The position numbers were made by a program, and so were the translations under genes. From Anaerolineales bacterium UBA6055 (GTDB lineage Bacteria; Chloroflexota; Anaerolineae; Aggregatilineales; Phototrophicaceae): a DNA stretch of 64,000 bases. A model generated the notes under the pieces. It was not told where the DNA came from. It searched no databases and was given only the letters and a program-made list of their open reading frames with translations. The stretch is from the NCBI GenBank assembly GCA_002428985.1, contig DIYL01000017.1, positions 62,001 through 126,000 of the forward strand, read 5' to 3'. This document shows positions 43,088-51,506 of this stretch, one piece after another. Each line of letters opens with the position of its first letter. The first letter of the stretch is position 1.

Positions 43088-45094
43088 ATGACGCAATTTA
43101 GAAAATGTGTCAGTTTTATCATCCTTCTTGCGCTTCTTACAAGTACGACAGTCCTTTTCGCACAAGATACCGACCCATTCACAGTGGTTGGCTCTGGTAT
43201 CGTTAACTCGGTCGTTGAATCACTTGCAGAAGCCAATGAAACTGATGCTATAACTATTGTAACAACCGGAACCACAGCAGGTTTCGAACAGTTCTGTGCT
43301 GGTGATGCAGATGTAACGACATCGAGTCGCGCGATCTCAGCTGACGAAGATGCAAACTGTATTTCAAATGATATTGTTTACAGCGAATTTCTCGTTGCAC
43401 ATACCATTCTCACATTTGTTGCACACCCTACTGTCGCACTCGAATGTATGACAATCGCTGACTTCAATACGTTATATACACCATCTGCCACCGGTCAACT
43501 AACAGACTGGACAGCTTATGATGAAACAATTGATAGCCTACCAATTACGTTTATTCTACCGCAGCAAAACACTGTCGAATATGTTCTTCTTGATAGTATT
43601 GTAGACGGTGATGGGTTACGCCGTGATGGAGAAGAATATAATGACGTCAACGATGCAATCAGCTCAGTCGAATCTACTGAAGGTGCAATTGCAGTAATAC
43701 CATTCAGCGAATCAATCTTAGAGAACGAAAACATCAAAGTTCTTGAAGTTAATTACGCCACAACAACAGGCTGTGCTCTTCCATCCGCATCTAACGTAGA
43801 AAATCGTCTGTACACCGTCGCTCAACAATCATTGATGTATGTTAATCGAGACAGCCTAAACAATAACGAATCACTCGAAAACTTCATGACATTTGTAGTA
43901 TCTACCGATTCAGCCGCAACCGTCGTTGAAGGAGGATTTGTAGCACCAACTGGCGATACATATGCTCAGAATTCAGAAATCTTAACAAATGAAGAAGCTG
44001 GTCGTTTATTTACAGGTCAAGAATCTGACTTTGTTATCCCTGAGAATCTATTTGGACAAATTGATATAAGCGGGTCAGCAAACGCCTATAATCTTTTGGA
44101 TTCAACAGCATCGCAACTCACAAGTAATAATCAACAACTTGTCATCAATATCACTGCCGAAGGCCAAGCAGCCGGCATCCGTCGTCTTTGCAATGGCGAA
44201 ACAGACATAGCCGTCTTACAGTCTGCTATCAGTGACGGTGATTTAGATGGTTGTGAAGCTAATAACATCAATACCATTCCGTTTTCAATCGGTGCACAAG
44301 CAACCGTTCTGATTGGTAATGCAGCAGATAGCTACACGTCTTGCCTAACAACAGAACAAGTCAATACAATCTGGAGCACCAGCGCGACAGATATGATTAA
44401 CAACTGGTCAGATGTTGACAGCTCATTCCCAGATCAAGACATGATCCTATTCGGATTTAATACAAGTGACCAATATGCTGACATTTTATTAAGTACCAGT
44501 GAAGGACCTGTCCAACCTATCCGCCGCGATACAGAACTCAGCAACGACGCACTATTCCGCGCAGCAGCAGTTGGTAATGTAGAAGGTGCATTGACGTACA
44601 TGAGTTACAATGATTACGTCCGTGTAGAAAGTAACGGTCAACAAAACATTCAATTGGTCGCCGTTGATGGTGGCGATGGCTGTGTTTTACCTGAGCAATC
44701 AAATATAGTGGACGGTACCTACTTACTATCACGGCCAGCAACACTCCTTATCAATGAGTTGTCGTTAACAGACATCAGCTTACAATCATTCCTATGGCGT
44801 ATGTTCTCCGACCAAGGTTGGTCAACACTTGATCGTGAAGGGTTTGTCGGCGTGAATTTTGGTGATTTACCTGCATTCCGTAGCGGACTAGAAACTGAAT
44901 TCAGCCTTGCAGAAACCAATGTCGCAAACAGTGTAAGTGACGCGCCAGAAGATACTGAAGAAGCTAGCGATGAAACTGAGTCAAATGAAGATGGAGAAGA
45001 CTCCTCAGCAGAAACTGAAGACACAGACACAACTGAAGATGAGTCAGAAGAAGCGCCAGCAGATGAATCCAGTAGTGAGGAAGATTCTGACTAA
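43088..45094 (+). CDS. secreted tandem PstS-like solute-binding protein with acidic tail
   Basis: A 668-residue protein: signal peptide (ending TVLFAQ), two successive type II periplasmic-binding-like domains (about residues 30-310, starting VVGSGIVNSVVESLAE, and 320-610, starting ISGSANAYNLLDSTASQ), and a 50-residue Asp/Glu/Ser-rich tail. Each half contains a similar internal pattern (FCAGDADVTTSSRAIS and LCNGETDIAVLQSAIS; then GCALPSASNV and GCVLPEQSNI), so it arose by duplication. PstS-type proteins bind phosphate or similar anions. No lipobox and no ABC transporter genes are adjacent. SD AAGGAG. Confidence 0.85.
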   Translation: MTQFRKCVSFIILLALLTSTTVLFAQDTDPFTVVGSGIVNSVVESLAEANETDAITIVTTGTTAGFEQFCAGDADVTTSSRAISADEDANCISNDIVYSEFLVAHTILTFVAHPTVALECMTIADFNTLYTPSATGQLTDWTAYDETIDSLPITFILPQQNTVEYVLLDSIVDGDGLRRDGEEYNDVNDAISSVESTEGAIAVIPFSESILENENIKVLEVNYATTTGCALPSASNVENRLYTVAQQSLMYVNRDSLNNNESLENFMTFVVSTDSAATVVEGGFVAPTGDTYAQNSEILTNEEAGRLFTGQESDFVIPENLFGQIDISGSANAYNLLDSTASQLTSNNQQLVINITAEGQAAGIRRLCNGETDIAVLQSAISDGDLDGCEANNINTIPFSIGAQATVLIGNAADSYTSCLTTEQVNTIWSTSATDMINNWSDVDSSFPDQDMILFGFNTSDQYADILLSTSEGPVQPIRRDTELSNDALFRAAAVGNVEGALTYMSYNDYVRVESNGQQNIQLVAVDGGDGCVLPEQSNIVDGTYLLSRPATLLINELSLTDISLQSFLWRMFSDQGWSTLDREGFVGVNFGDLPAFRSGLETEFSLAETNVANSVSDAPEDTEEASDETESNEDGEDSSAETEDTDTTEDESEEAPADESSSEEDSD

Positions 45095-45126
45095 GCGTTT
45101 TTCCTTTAAATAAACAAGTATCCATC

Positions 45127-45164
45127 AAAGACAGGCGATATTCATTGTGTCGCCTGTCTTTTTG
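45127..45164 (+). terminator. intrinsic terminator
   Basis: AAAGACAGGCGA and TCGCCTGTCTTT form a perfect 12-bp stem with an 11-base loop, followed by further Ts. Confidence 0.92.
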
Positions 45165-45176
45165 TTTTATATCGTG

Positions 45177-45185
45177 TGTTATACT
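45177..45185 (+). promoter_or_regulatory. putative extended -10 promoter for dinG operon
   Basis: TGTTATACT provides an extended -10 (TGn followed by TATACT) 42 bp upstream of the ATG; no clear -35. It argues against the longer frame starting at 45176. Confidence 0.4.
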
Positions 45186-45226
45186 CGTATTTATACATCT
45201 ACAGTACCACTAGATTGGAGCACATT

Positions 45227-47995
45227 ATGCTCGGCGAAGTCATCGCCTTTGATATTGAAGCCACAGGTCTTGATATCGAAACTAACGAGATCATTGAAAT
45301 CGGGGTTGTCAAATTCAAAGATGGAGAAGTTATCGACACATACTCATCATTTGTTAAACCAACTATCCCAATCCCCACCGATATTACACACCTTACTGGC
45401 ATTCACCCTGAAGATGTAGCACAAGCCCCACCTATCGAAGCTATTCTACCAACTTTAGAAACTTTCTTTGGTCAAGCCCCTGTTATTGCGCATAATACCG
45501 CTTTTGATGTAACATTTATGCACAAATACGGGTTGTTAAAGTCAAATGTGGCAATTGATACTTATGAATTAGCATCCATCATTTTTCCAACAGCTGCGCG
45601 TTATAATCTACATAGTTTAACAACGTCACTTGGTATTGAGCTAGAGAACGCACATCGTGCCCTAGATGATGCAGTTGCAACCGCTTATCTTTATTGGGAG
45701 TTATGGAAAAAAGTTGTATCATTACCTCCAGCCCTACTTGAAGAGATTATTCTAGCAAGTAGTAATCTCAATTGGGAACTACAAACACTATTCCAGAAAG
45801 CACTCGAACAAACAACAACTGCAACTGATATACAGTCCATTGCAATACCATTTGAAGAATCCGAGGATATTTTAAAACCCCTCAATATAGCTGATGCCAC
45901 ACATGATCCAATCACACATCAATCTATTGATGATGTACTCGATCAAAATGGTACAATTACACATGTTGTCGAAAACTATGAAAAACGAGATCAACAACTC
46001 ACTATGTCGCATACCGTGACGGATGCACTCAATAATGGTGAACATGTTGTTATCGAAGCAGGAACAGGTACCGGCAAATCACTTGCCTATCTCGTTCCAT
46101 CGGCACTGTGGGCAATTAAAAATTCGCAACGAATCGTCATTTCGACCCAGACGATCAACTTGCAAGATCAATTGCTAAAAAACGACATCCCACTCGTCAA
46201 ACAAGCAGTCGGTCAAGAATTTCATGCTGCAATTATGAAGGGACGTGGCAACTATCTATGTCCTCGCAGACTGGAAACCATGCGTCGCCGAACCCCTGCC
46301 AATCTAGATGAGCTTCGTACAATGGCAAAGGTACTGGTTTGGATGCAAAGCAGTAAGTCAGGGGATAAAGGAGAAATAACTTTACGAGCAGGTGAATGGT
46401 CAATTTGGACACGACTGAGTGCACAAGATGAAGGATGTACAACACACCGTTGTGTAACCATTATGAACGGTATTTGCCCCTATTACAAAGCGCGAAAGAG
46501 TGCTGAAGCTGCCCATATTGTCATTGCTAACCATGCCCTACTCATTGCTGACGCTCAAATGGAAAATCGTGTGTTGCCTGAGTATTATAATCTTGTTGTA
46601 GACGAAGCACATCAATTGGAAGATGCAATTACTAATGGACTAAGTTTACGAATCGATCAGTCCTTGATCCTTAATCGCTTAATCGAGTTAGGAACTCCGG
46701 GTAGTGGTGTTCTAGGAGACTTTTTATCTTCAGCGCAAGGCAACATCCCCGATAAATCGCTCATGAAATTGGAAGCATTTATCCAAAATATTAGCGAAGT
46801 ACTTGATCTCATGCGCACAAATACGCGTAATTATTTTCAAGTGTTGCACGATTTTGTCATGAATACCGGTAAAAATGTCAGCTATCAGGTTCGAATACTC
46901 AACTCACATCGAGATTCAGGCAGTTTTGTTAATGTACAGACAGCATGGCGACAACTTAGCGAATTTTTTGATGCAGTGACCGAAGCAACAAAACATTTAT
47001 CAGATGCACTCGAACGCTACGAAAAATACGATATCCCTAATTTTAATGACTACACCAATGGTATTCATGCTCACCAGCAATTTTTGATCGATATTCACAA
47101 TCAACTTGATCAATTTACACAAAATCCAGATGCAAATACAATCTATTCAGTCTCACCGAGAGATCGCGCTGAATACTTACGAATTCACATCGCTCCACTT
47201 CATGTAGGTCCGATGATGGAAGAATACCTCAATCAACGCAAAGAAAGCATTATTTTGACCAGCGCAACACTACGGACACAGGCTAATTTTGATCATGTCC
47301 GAGAACGCTTATATGCAGATAACTATAAGACAGTTGCATTAGGATCACCATTCAATTACAAAGACTCAACACTTGTCTACGTACCTGATGATATTCCAGA
47401 ACCCAACCGCCCTGGTTATCAAAAGATGGTCGAGCGCGGTATTATCGAACTCGCAGCGGCACTTGATGGTCGTGTGATGGTACTCTTCACAAGTTACGCG
47501 CATTTACGTGAAACAAGCAAAGGAATCACACCACGGCTAACACTCGGGAATATTAGTGTTTATGATCAAAGTTTCGGAACAAGTCGTGAAGCGTTATTGG
47601 AGAGTTTCAAATCTACTGAAAAAGCGGTTTTAATGGGAACACGTAGCTTCTGGCAAGGCATTGATATTCCTGGTGATGATCTTAGTGCTGTTGTTATTGT
47701 GCGTTTACCCTTCGCCGTACCATCTGATCCTATTTTTGCTTCTCGTTCGGAGACATACAATAATCCATTCCAACAATATGCTATTCCAGATACGATCTTG
47801 CGTTTCCGTCAAGGTTTTGGTCGGCTTATCCGCAGTCAAAATGATCGTGGTGTAGTCGCCATCCTCGATAGTCGGGTCGTGACAAAATCCTACGGAAACA
47901 GCTTCCTTGAATCTCTACCGGATTGCACGATACAATATGGTGCATTAGAAAATCTGTCACGCAGTGCCGTAGACTGGATTGAAAAAGAAGTATAA
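45227..47995 (+). CDS. dinG: DinG/Rad3-type helicase with N-terminal exonuclease domain
   Basis: A 922-residue fusion. Residues 1-165 are a DEDD 3'-5' exonuclease like DNA polymerase III epsilon (AFDIEATGLD, IAHNTAFDVTFMH, HRALDDAVATAYL). The rest is an XPD/DinG helicase: EAGTGTGKS, four cysteines in the iron-sulfur position (YLCPRR, GCTTHRC, GICPYY), VVDEAHQLED, TSATLR, and the C-terminal GTRSFWQGIDIPGD with QGFGRLIRSQ. This matches the YoaA/DinG-exo type seen in Firmicutes. It probably acts on damaged or stalled DNA. SD TTGGAG, spacing 6. Confidence 0.94.
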   Translation: MLGEVIAFDIEATGLDIETNEIIEIGVVKFKDGEVIDTYSSFVKPTIPIPTDITHLTGIHPEDVAQAPPIEAILPTLETFFGQAPVIAHNTAFDVTFMHKYGLLKSNVAIDTYELASIIFPTAARYNLHSLTTSLGIELENAHRALDDAVATAYLYWELWKKVVSLPPALLEEIILASSNLNWELQTLFQKALEQTTTATDIQSIAIPFEESEDILKPLNIADATHDPITHQSIDDVLDQNGTITHVVENYEKRDQQLTMSHTVTDALNNGEHVVIEAGTGTGKSLAYLVPSALWAIKNSQRIVISTQTINLQDQLLKNDIPLVKQAVGQEFHAAIMKGRGNYLCPRRLETMRRRTPANLDELRTMAKVLVWMQSSKSGDKGEITLRAGEWSIWTRLSAQDEGCTTHRCVTIMNGICPYYKARKSAEAAHIVIANHALLIADAQMENRVLPEYYNLVVDEAHQLEDAITNGLSLRIDQSLILNRLIELGTPGSGVLGDFLSSAQGNIPDKSLMKLEAFIQNISEVLDLMRTNTRNYFQVLHDFVMNTGKNVSYQVRILNSHRDSGSFVNVQTAWRQLSEFFDAVTEATKHLSDALERYEKYDIPNFNDYTNGIHAHQQFLIDIHNQLDQFTQNPDANTIYSVSPRDRAEYLRIHIAPLHVGPMMEEYLNQRKESIILTSATLRTQANFDHVRERLYADNYKTVALGSPFNYKDSTLVYVPDDIPEPNRPGYQKMVERGIIELAAALDGRVMVLFTSYAHLRETSKGITPRLTLGNISVYDQSFGTSREALLESFKSTEKAVLMGTRSFWQGIDIPGDDLSAVVIVRLPFAVPSDPIFASRSETYNNPFQQYAIPDTILRFRQGFGRLIRSQNDRGVVAILDSRVVTKSYGNSFLESLPDCTIQYGALENLSRSAVDWIEKEV

Positions 47996-48004
47996 GGACT
48001 ATCA

Positions 48005-48346
48005 ATGATTACACCTGCTGGACGTGAATGTCCACATTACTATGCAGACTTTAACCGTCACACCAAAGACATTGAAGAATGTCGCCTTGCTAAGGATAAC
48101 CCCGAATCAGAGATCTGGCATCCAAAGGACTGTTCAAAATGCCCTGTACCAGATATTGTTTTGGCAAATGCGAGTAAAGACACAAAACTCGTTCTTACGA
48201 TTAAGTCTAATATGTTTGGATTGATGCGACGGATCGATGTCGAGGCCATTTGTCGCAAAAATGGTAAGAAAGTTGATCCATATGTTGGTTGCCCTGATGA
48301 CCATCCAGGTCTTGATATTTTTCGGCAGGCGTTGGATGACAAATAA
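48005..48346 (+). CDS. hypothetical Cys-rich small protein
   Basis: A 113-residue soluble protein with six conserved-looking cysteines: RECPHYYADF, EECRLAK, KDCSKCPVPDI, EAICRK and VGCPDDHPG, which could bind a metal or cluster. I do not recognise the family. It starts 9 bp after dinG and overlaps the HAD gene by one base (TAATG), so it is co-translated with both. Confidence 0.8.
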   Translation: MITPAGRECPHYYADFNRHTKDIEECRLAKDNPESEIWHPKDCSKCPVPDIVLANASKDTKLVLTIKSNMFGLMRRIDVEAICRKNGKKVDPYVGCPDDHPGLDIFRQALDDK

Positions 48347-49029
48347 TGTTTGAGGTTGCTCTACTTGACTTAGATAATACCCTCATTCAAAATCCGGATC
48401 GTCAATTTGCTTTAGCTTTCATGAAATGTATTGATGAACACTTTCAGAAATCCCTGCGTATTAGCGGGGTTTCATCAGCATTTCGTAAGGGTATTCAAAA
48501 AATCAGCTCACAAGTTAATACAAAGACGATTACACATGTGATGATTGATACAATTTCGACCGAAGTACAAATCGAATCCAGTATAATTGGCGATGTATAT
48601 CTAGAATTTTACAAAACATCTTTTGCATCGCTGGAATCAAATATATCCTCGAACCCTACAGCAAAACCACTTTTGGACTATCTACTATTACAAAATAAAA
48701 GGATAGTCATTGCTACGAATCCCCTCTATCCCAGAACAGCTATTGAGTCCCGACTCCATTGGGGAGGCCTTGAAGAATACATCGACAAATTTATATTAAT
48801 TACAAATAGCGACAATATGCACGTATCCAAACCTAATTCAGCCTACTACACAGAGATTCTGCAAACAATCAATGTACATCCCTCTGAATGTATAATGGTT
48901 GGCGACAGCATACGTAACGACATTGAACCCGCCCAAAATCAAGAGATTGACACATATCTCATTTCTACACAATCTACTCTGAGTACATTTTTTGAACATG
49001 TTCAACAAAAACTTACAAAAAGAAACTAA
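48346..49029 (+). CDS. HAD-superfamily hydrolase
   Basis: A 227-residue HAD phosphatase: motif I LLDLDNTLIQ, motif II near IVIATNPLY, motif III lysine in SKPNSAYY, and motif IV MVGDSIRNDIEPA. A helical cap is inserted after motif I. The substrate is not readable; the family includes phosphoglycolate phosphatase and nucleotidases. Last gene of the dinG operon. Confidence 0.92.
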   Translation: MFEVALLDLDNTLIQNPDRQFALAFMKCIDEHFQKSLRISGVSSAFRKGIQKISSQVNTKTITHVMIDTISTEVQIESSIIGDVYLEFYKTSFASLESNISSNPTAKPLLDYLLLQNKRIVIATNPLYPRTAIESRLHWGGLEEYIDKFILITNSDNMHVSKPNSAYYTEILQTINVHPSECIMVGDSIRNDIEPAQNQEIDTYLISTQSTLSTFFEHVQQKLTKRN

Positions 49030-49087
49030 TTTCTAACCTAAAACAGGTAACTCAGTTCGATTTTATCAACACAACCGTACTGTAACT

Positions 49088-49115
49088 TTGCCTCATGTGG
49101 TGTGTGTGCTACTAT
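49088..49115 (+). promoter_or_regulatory. putative promoter for orphan histidine kinase
   Basis: TTGCCT (49088-49093) and TACTAT (49110-49115) are 16 bp apart, with TG one base before the -10 (extended). It lies over the upstream frame from 49102, so the kinase must start later. Confidence 0.55.
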
Positions 49116-49155
49116 TTATAAAACATGTATTAACCTAGTCTATCTGAAGGCTCGA

Positions 49156-50277
49156 ATGATTCCGAATTCATCCAGTCAACCTAATAGTGTTTTACTTTAT
49201 ACAAATCCTGACTATGATGACATACAGCGCATTCAACAACATATCAAGCCTGTCTTCCAGCAGTTTGAACTACTCGAGTCACTTGAGCATCTCAAGAATT
49301 GTTTACAATCCGACCAAGCTAAAATTTTGATTGTCCTTCAGCAACAATCACTCGACAGCATAATTGAATTTATTGCAGATAGTAATTTTGAGCAGGTCAC
49401 AAAAATATTGATTATTCATCCAGATTATTTGCCAACATCAAAACCACCTTTTGATTTTGTTCTAGCCCAAGACGATAATTTAGTTCCACTTCTGACACAA
49501 ATCGTACAATTCAAGCAACAACAAATTGAACATAATCAAAAATTAGAACAACGCGTCCACGAACTTGAAGCGAAACTCTCTCAGCAAAAACAACAGACCA
49601 ATCAAGTCGAAATCTTAAAGGAAGCGATTGTTCGTAATGTCTCTCATGAATTAAAGACTCCCCTTCTACATGTCAAGTCGGCGGTATCCCTTATGGCAGA
49701 AGACATAGGCAAAGAAAACAAACTCATTCGCTATGCAGAAAATGCGACCGCACGTCTTGAGACAATAGTCACAAATATTACGATGTTTGGTAGTAGCTTA
49801 GATTTGAACCTTGGACCGGTTATCGTTAGAGATTCAGTTGAGTACGCACATCGCAACCTACAGCGTATCTGGGAATCCAAAGAACAAGCTAAGCGCATTT
49901 CATTGTATATAGATAAAGATCTACCACCTGTGTTGGCAGATAAACAGGGGTTAAGCACAATTTTACAATTATTATTAGACAATGCACTCAAATTTAGTGA
50001 TGACGAAATTGAAGTTCATGCGCACCACCTTGGTGATGAAATTGAAATCTCTGTAAAAGACTATGGTATTGGCATCAGCAAGGATCAATTAACAACGATT
50101 TTTGATTCATTTTATCAGGTCGATCCGTCTTCGACCCGTCGCTATGGTGGTACAGGCGTCGGTCTTGCCCTTGTTAAACTCCTTATCGAAAATCATCATT
50201 CACAAATCATGGTCGATAGCGAACTAACGCACGGCAGTACCTTTTCTTTCAGGCTAAAAGTCGTTAGCTTCGAATAA
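49156..50277 (+). CDS. orphan sensor histidine kinase with degenerate receiver-like N-terminus
   Basis: A 373-residue cytosolic kinase with no membrane helix. Residues 1-125 fold like a receiver (NSVLLYTNPDYDD, KILIIHPDYLP) but show no clear phospho-acceptor Asp; a coiled coil follows (about 130-165). H-box NVSHELKTPLL, N-box LLLDNALKFS, G1 KDYGIGIS and G2 GGTGVGLALVKLL are intact. ATG 49156 is preceded by GAAGG. No response regulator is adjacent, so its partner lies elsewhere. Confidence 0.9.
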   Translation: MIPNSSSQPNSVLLYTNPDYDDIQRIQQHIKPVFQQFELLESLEHLKNCLQSDQAKILIVLQQQSLDSIIEFIADSNFEQVTKILIIHPDYLPTSKPPFDFVLAQDDNLVPLLTQIVQFKQQQIEHNQKLEQRVHELEAKLSQQKQQTNQVEILKEAIVRNVSHELKTPLLHVKSAVSLMAEDIGKENKLIRYAENATARLETIVTNITMFGSSLDLNLGPVIVRDSVEYAHRNLQRIWESKEQAKRISLYIDKDLPPVLADKQGLSTILQLLLDNALKFSDDEIEVHAHHLGDEIEISVKDYGIGISKDQLTTIFDSFYQVDPSSTRRYGGTGVGLALVKLLIENHHSQIMVDSELTHGSTFSFRLKVVSFE

Positions 50278-50405
50278 ATCTCCTCATATACATAAAACTA
50301 GTCCCGCAAGCAGCCAAATTATCACCTCTCGACATGATATAGTTGCAAAATCCAGTGAAATTAGGCAAACTTTTCCATGATAATTAAAAGCTAACTGAGC
50401 CTTTG

Positions 50406-50433
50406 TTGACTAAGTTCATTTTTAATGTACAAT
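50406..50433 (+). promoter_or_regulatory. putative sigma70 promoter for polyprenyl synthase
   Basis: TTGACT (50406-50411) and TACAAT (50428-50433) are 16 bp apart, 48 bp before the ATG. Confidence 0.65.
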
Positions 50434-50481
50434 AAATTTAATTAGTTCTGAAAATCACAAATACACGAGCTGGAGTTCTAA

Positions 50482-51420
50482 ATGACAGCTAGAGAAGCAA
50501 AACAAGAAAACCTTGAACAAACAATGAATGATGGGCTTGCTGCAATTGAACAAGCCATGTTTGATGTAACAAACAGTGAAGTTGAAGTACTACGAGATGC
50601 AAGCCACCACATTCTAAATTCTGGTGGAAAGAGAATTCGCCCGCGCCTTCTTTTGCTATCGTATCTCGCAGTTGGTGGCCATGACATCAACCATATCGCT
50701 AGACCGGGTGCAGCTGTGGAATTAATGCATACTGCAAGCGTAGTGCACGATGACATTAATGATCACGGTATTATGCGTCGTGGTCGTCCATCTGTAAACT
50801 CAATTTGGGGACGTACATTTGCCCTGCTGACAGGAGACTTCCTCTTCACAGCAGTGTACGAATTAATGTCTCCCTATAAAGATCTCAATATTGACCTTGC
50901 CAACTCTGCTACAGCATTGGTTGAGGGCGAAACACTGCAAGCAAGCGCAGTGAAAAACAATAATTTCACCCGTGAAGTCTACATGCGAATTATAGCCCTG
51001 AAAACAGCTGCATTATTTAAAGCATCTAGCTCTATCGGCGCAAAACTCGCTAATGCGACAGACGAGCAAACTGAAGCACTTGCAAACTTCGGGTTTAATA
51101 TTGGTCTCGCCTTCCAAATCATTGATGACATTCTCGATATTGTTGCTGATGAAGAACAACTTGGTAAGACATCCGGCATCGATATGGAGCAAGGCCGAGG
51201 GCTTGGCGTGGCTTTGCAAAACAACGGTACTGCTGTTAAAGAAGACCCGATGGAGTCAATTAAACGCAAAATGCTAGAGGGTGACACAATTGAAAAAGGT
51301 CGTGAGCAAGCACAACAGCTTGTCGACATGGCAATTGCAGGATTGCATGTAATCCCAGAATCTGATGCGAAAGATGAGCTCATCGCACTTGCCAAGTTGG
51401 TTATCGAACGCAATTACTAA
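50482..51420 (+). CDS. polyprenyl diphosphate synthase (trans-isoprenyl)
   Basis: A 312-residue all-helical enzyme that condenses isopentenyl diphosphate with allylic diphosphates. First Asp-rich motif in VHDDINDHGIMRRGRPS (DDIND) and second in FQIIDDILDIV, with GGKRIRPRL at the IPP site. Chain length cannot be fixed by eye; a menaquinone side-chain synthase of the octaprenyl/heptaprenyl type is plausible. SD GGAG, own promoter and terminator. Confidence 0.94.
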   Translation: MTAREAKQENLEQTMNDGLAAIEQAMFDVTNSEVEVLRDASHHILNSGGKRIRPRLLLLSYLAVGGHDINHIARPGAAVELMHTASVVHDDINDHGIMRRGRPSVNSIWGRTFALLTGDFLFTAVYELMSPYKDLNIDLANSATALVEGETLQASAVKNNNFTREVYMRIIALKTAALFKASSSIGAKLANATDEQTEALANFGFNIGLAFQIIDDILDIVADEEQLGKTSGIDMEQGRGLGVALQNNGTAVKEDPMESIKRKMLEGDTIEKGREQAQQLVDMAIAGLHVIPESDAKDELIALAKLVIERNY

Positions 51421-51447
51421 TTCGCCCACCAAGACTATATACAATCA

Positions 51448-51475
51448 AGCGTGTATCATCAGATACGCGCTTTTT
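51448..51475 (+). terminator. intrinsic terminator after polyprenyl synthase
   Basis: AGCGTGTATC and GATACGCGCT form a 10-bp stem around ATCA, followed by TTTTT. Confidence 0.9.
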
Positions 51476-51506
51476 GTGTTAAACATATAACTGAACGGAG
51501 TCAAAA

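Noticed and set aside
50979..51413. Long open frame on the minus strand opposite the polyprenyl synthase
   Set aside because: Ser/Ile-rich shadow of a clearly real gene with intact Asp-rich motifs on the other strand; no ribosome site or family match.
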